Origin: Lachnospiraceae bacterium
GTDB lineage: Bacteria; Bacillota; Clostridia; Lachnospirales; Lachnospiraceae
DNA: 45,549 nt
NCBI GenBank assembly: GCA_029098105.1
Contig: JAQXNR010000100.1
Location: 1 to 45,549 of the forward strand
Reading direction: 5' to 3'
Position 1 is the first letter of the stretch, and each line of letters starts with the position of its first letter. The notes under the pieces were generated by a model. The model worked only from the letters and a program-made list of their open reading frames with translations. It did no database searches and was not told the DNA's origin. This document shows positions 43,348 through 45,549 of this stretch, piece by piece. Both the position numbers and the translations under genes were made by a program.

Positions 43348-43422
43348 GGTGGGTATGGCGCAGTTGGCTAGCGCACCAGATTGTGGCTCTGGGGGTCATG
43401 GGTTCGAGTCCCATTATCCACC
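43348..43422 (+). tRNA. tRNA-His (anticodon GTG)
   Basis: Acceptor GTGGGTA pairs with TATCCAC; anticodon loop TTGTGGC gives GTG. The extra G at position -1 (43348) faces C73 (43422) and is encoded in the DNA. Confidence 0.95.
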
Positions 43423-43436
43423 CTATACCCAGATAA

Positions 43437-43508
43437 TGGGTCATCGCCAAGCGGTAAGGCACAGGACTTTGACTCCTGCATTCGCTGGTTCGAATCCAGC
43501 TGGCCCAG
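43437..43508 (+). tRNA. tRNA-Gln (anticodon TTG)
   Basis: Acceptor TGGGTCA pairs with TGGCCCA (one G-U); anticodon stem CAGGA/TCCTG with loop CTTTGAC gives TTG. T arm GCTGG TTCGAAT CCAGC. Confidence 0.95.
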
Positions 43509-43551
43509 GTCTCGAAGAACTACAAACCGTTCTTTGGATAGTTTTTTATAT

Positions 43552-43624
43552 GGGGTATTAGCTCAGTCGGTAGAGCACTTGACTTTTAATCAAGTTGTCC
43601 GGGGTTCGAATCCCCGATGCCTCA
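43552..43624 (+). tRNA. tRNA-Lys (anticodon TTT)
   Basis: Acceptor GGGGTAT pairs with ATGCCTC (two G-U); anticodon stem CTTGA/TCAAG with loop CTTTTAA gives TTT. T arm CGGGG TTCGAAT CCCCG. Confidence 0.95.
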
Positions 43625-43637
43625 TTTTTATTAACTG

Positions 43638-43670
43638 ATGGGAATTCCGAAAAGGGATTCCCATTTTTTG
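43638..43670 (+). terminator. Terminator of the tRNA operon
   Basis: ATGGGAATTCC pairs with GGGATTCCCAT (one mismatch) and is followed by a run of six Ts. Confidence 0.9.
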
Positions 43671-43784
43671 TTTATTGTATTATTATTTTGCAGAATCTGA
43701 AAATAGTATTGTGAAAATATAGCATGCTGTGGTAAAATAAGTTCATAAATGGCGGGGATTATGATAGGTGATGGAGGTTTTTCT

Positions 43785-44969
43785 ATGCGTAAAAAAATGC
43801 GAAGTGCGATGGGCGTAGTGATGATTGCGATTATGGCACTGGCAATCGGCTTAGTAATATTATTGCACTTTTTGAAGGTGTCCGCTGCTGTTGTCCGGGG
43901 GTTAGAGTATAGTGTCGTTTTTCTGGCAGTAACTCTGATTGTTTTGTTCTTTGTTATTGACGGTTTGATTAAACGGCAGATGATTGATGGTATGCACCAG
44001 TTAATCCGGGATATGGAGAATATCTCTAAGGGGAATCTGGATGTTGTTTCCTGCGTTCGTGGCAACACGGAGTTTGAACAGATGAGCAGGGGGATTAATG
44101 CGATGGTTCGCAGTATCAGCCGTACCAGTGGTATGCTGACCCGGGTTTTTGAAATGATGGATGCCCAGTTTGCCGTATTTGAGTACAACGAAGATACGAG
44201 ACGGGTTATGACTACAGATCGCCTGGGAATGTTGCTGGGGATTCCTTCAGATGAACTGGGGCCTATGGTTCAGGACAAACAATTATTCCGCACGCGGCTG
44301 GCATGGATTATTAAAACCCCGATTCCCGGTGAGGATGAGGTTTACCAGGTTGGGACGGCGGAGCGTCCCCGCTATGTGCGAATCAATGTCATTGCCGAAG
44401 ATGGTTCGACCTTTGGTATGGTGGCGGATGTTACCGATGACATTAAGCAGAAGCAGGCGATTATACGGGAGCGGGATTATGACCCGTTGACACGAATCCG
44501 TAACCGCCGTTCTTTTCAGCGAGAGGTTACCAGTCTGCTGCAGAATCGGGATTTGAGTGTGGGCGCTATGATTATGATTGATTTGGATAAATTCAAAGGA
44601 ATCAACGATACATACGGACACGCTTTTGGAGATGAGTATTTGCAGAAAGCGGCGGGATTTATTTCCCGTTTCAGCAGTCGTAACAGTATTGTGGCGCGTC
44701 GTTCCGGCGATGAGTTTTACCTGGTGGTATATGGTTTTAGCAGCAAGGAAGAGATTCGTCAATTGGCGCGGGATTACTACAAAATGCTGGCAGCAGAGCC
44801 GATTGATTTTCCAGATGGAACAAGGAAGTCGATTGGGATGTCTATGGGAATTGCGTGGTACCGTAAAGGGATTACGGATTTTGATGCCTTTTTGCAGTGC
44901 GCAGATGATGCTCTGTATGAGGCAAAAGAAGGAGGACGTAATACCTTTGGTGAGAAAGAATTTGAGTAA
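43785..44969 (+). CDS. Membrane-bound diguanylate cyclase (GGDEF)
   Basis: A 394-residue signalling protein predicted to make cyclic di-GMP. Two membrane helices (about 10-30 and 38-58) are followed at once by a HAMP-like segment (about 58-110), a PAS-like region (about 125-235) and the GGDEF domain (about 238-394). The catalytic motif is RRSGDEF, an accepted variant of GGDEF, after DLDKFKGINDTYGH and before GRNTF. No RxxD inhibitory site is seen at the usual place. There is no outside sensor loop of any size, so the signal is likely sensed inside or in the membrane. ATG at 43785 follows GATGGAGG; the frame from 43749 is longer but unsupported. It is 20 bases from the lipoprotein gene. Confidence 0.92.
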   Translation: MRKKMRSAMGVVMIAIMALAIGLVILLHFLKVSAAVVRGLEYSVVFLAVTLIVLFFVIDGLIKRQMIDGMHQLIRDMENISKGNLDVVSCVRGNTEFEQMSRGINAMVRSISRTSGMLTRVFEMMDAQFAVFEYNEDTRRVMTTDRLGMLLGIPSDELGPMVQDKQLFRTRLAWIIKTPIPGEDEVYQVGTAERPRYVRINVIAEDGSTFGMVADVTDDIKQKQAIIRERDYDPLTRIRNRRSFQREVTSLLQNRDLSVGAMIMIDLDKFKGINDTYGHAFGDEYLQKAAGFISRFSSRNSIVARRSGDEFYLVVYGFSSKEEIRQLARDYYKMLAAEPIDFPDGTRKSIGMSMGIAWYRKGITDFDAFLQCADDALYEAKEGGRNTFGEKEFE

Positions 44970-44989
44970 GAGATAGAAAGGTGTAAGAA

Positions 44990-45307
44990 ATGAAGACAAT
45001 GACGAAGAAACTAGTTACATTGGCGATGGTAATGATGTTGAGCATGGTAATGTTTGGTTGCAGTGAGCAAACCGGTCCTTCCGGAACCTATACTGTAGGA
45101 GACAAATTGACTTATATAGAATTTGATGGAGAAAATGTGACCTTGCAGATGGGACAGATGTCGGCTGTGGGAACATGGAAGTTGAAGGGAGACAAGTTGA
45201 CACTGGTTTATGATAATAATGCCGGTGAAAAGGAATACACTTACGATGCAGAGAAGGATACGATTACTACTCCCAGCGGAGAAGTTCTCACGAAGATTTC
45301 CAACTAA
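44990..45307 (+). CDS. Small lipoprotein
   Basis: A 105-residue exported lipoprotein with the lipobox VMFGC and Cys at about residue 24. The mature part (about 80 residues) is a small beta-rich domain with GTYTVGD, YIEFDGENVTLQ, GTWKLKGDKLTL and the tail ITTPSGEVLTKI, a pattern common in Clostridial lipocalin-like or DUF-type lipoproteins. Function is unknown. AGAAAGGTG precedes the ATG at 44990. It follows the diguanylate cyclase closely, so the two may be co-expressed and linked in sensing. Confidence 0.82.
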   Translation: MKTMTKKLVTLAMVMMLSMVMFGCSEQTGPSGTYTVGDKLTYIEFDGENVTLQMGQMSAVGTWKLKGDKLTLVYDNNAGEKEYTYDAEKDTITTPSGEVLTKISN

Positions 45308-45338
45308 TGAGAGAAGTTTCTGTTATAAAGCGGCATTC

Positions 45339-45367
45339 TTGACAATGCTGCTTTTCTATTGTATTAT
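45339..45367 (+). promoter_or_regulatory. Promoter of tRNA-Leu
   Basis: TTGACA (45339-45344), 17 bases, then TATTAT (45362-45367). In the leader, CGCAGG (45384-45389) and CCTGCG (45399-45404) form a small hairpin just before the tRNA. Confidence 0.85.
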
Positions 45368-45407
45368 AAGCAAGATTGAAAAACGCAGGAGGGAATAACC
45401 TGCGCAG

Positions 45408-45489
45408 GCGGATATGGCGGAATTGGCAGACGCGCCAGATTTAGGTTCTGGTGGGGAATCCCGTGCAGGTTCAAGTCCTGTTATCCGCA
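45408..45489 (+). tRNA. tRNA-Leu (anticodon TAG)
   Basis: Acceptor GCGGATA pairs with TATCCGC; anticodon stem CCAGA/TCTGG with loop TTTAGGT gives TAG; a long variable arm (about 14 bases) marks it as class II. CCA is not encoded. Confidence 0.96.
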
Positions 45490-45549
45490 CGATAGCTAAG
45501 AGAAGTGCATAGCGGGGTGTGGGCGGCTGACGCGAGCTTGCTCGCAGGC
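45490..45549 (+). other. Window end, no gene assigned
   Basis: The last bases hold a perfect hairpin GCGAGC-TT-GCTCGC at about 45532-45545 and no complete feature. The segment GCGGGGTGTGG (about 45513-45523) matches the first bases of the tRNA-Pro gene but the following bases do not fold as a tRNA. Confidence 0.3.

Noticed and set aside
45490-45549. Start of a further tRNA at the window end
   Set aside because: Only the first eleven bases resemble the tRNA-Pro gene; no D arm or anticodon stem follows.

Overview
The window looks like a chromosomal segment of a low-to-mid GC Gram-positive anaerobe of the class Clostridia, most likely family Lachnospiraceae. The reasons are the AGGAGG-type ribosome binding sites and sigma-A promoters (often with an extended -10), a type III glutamine synthetase, a HrcA/CIRCE-controlled heat-shock gene, and several small families I know mainly from Clostridia (DUF1836, DUF4250, DUF5721, YerC-type TrpR-like regulators, the CxxC/HExxH protein). 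This placement is inference; no rRNA gene is present to confirm it.

Layout. (1) 1-733 is AT-rich and decayed: the tail of an unrecognised gene, then a broken Mbeg1-like (alpha/beta hydrolase) gene with an in-frame stop and apparent deletions. (2) 734-3798: a CmpB-like membrane protein converging on htpG across a long bidirectional terminator. htpG carries a perfect CIRCE operator and encodes an unusual acidic linker. (3) 3916-8267: a MoxR ATPase, DUF58, transmembrane transglutaminase operon, overlapped at its 3' end by a DUF5721 gene. (4) 8721-14975: a small membrane exporter-like protein, an M18 aminopeptidase, an AraC regulator divergent from a MATE transporter, and a Csp-like subtilase. 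(5) 15065-17967: a LytTR response regulator, an XRE regulator, an RNase H1 with hybrid-binding domain, a HisA of the eukaryotic type, and a small membrane protein. (6) 18069-22838: a lipoprotein, type III glutamine synthetase with a hairpin leader, a membrane protein and a polysaccharide deacetylase. (7) 22875-28287: a promoter directly followed by a terminator, a two-domain PPK2 polyphosphate phosphotransferase with a palindromic promoter, FolC, prephenate dehydratase, a TetR regulator and a CheY-like receiver, then DUF4250. (8) 28464-37201: RarA, an HD protein, a secreted beta-helix protein, an HExxH zinc-site protein, CorA behind a terminator-like hairpin that contains its ribosome binding site, a coiled-coil protein, a SEC-C protein, a PHP phosphoesterase and a 47-residue ORF. 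(9) 37260-42936: a YerC-like regulator, DUF1836, the PspA/SPFH membrane-stress pair, PcrA helicase and an acidic-tailed membrane protein. (10) 43005-45549: a six-tRNA operon with its own promoter and terminator (Pro, Gly, Arg, His, Gln, Lys), a GGDEF protein, a small lipoprotein and tRNA-Leu.

Most of the window is housekeeping or envelope-related. I see no CRISPR array, insertion sequence, prophage or complete defence island. The points most worth following are the eukaryotic-type HisA with no other his genes nearby, the acidic linker in HtpG, and several candidate riboregulatory or operator structures (corA, ppk2, glnN, yerC-like gene).
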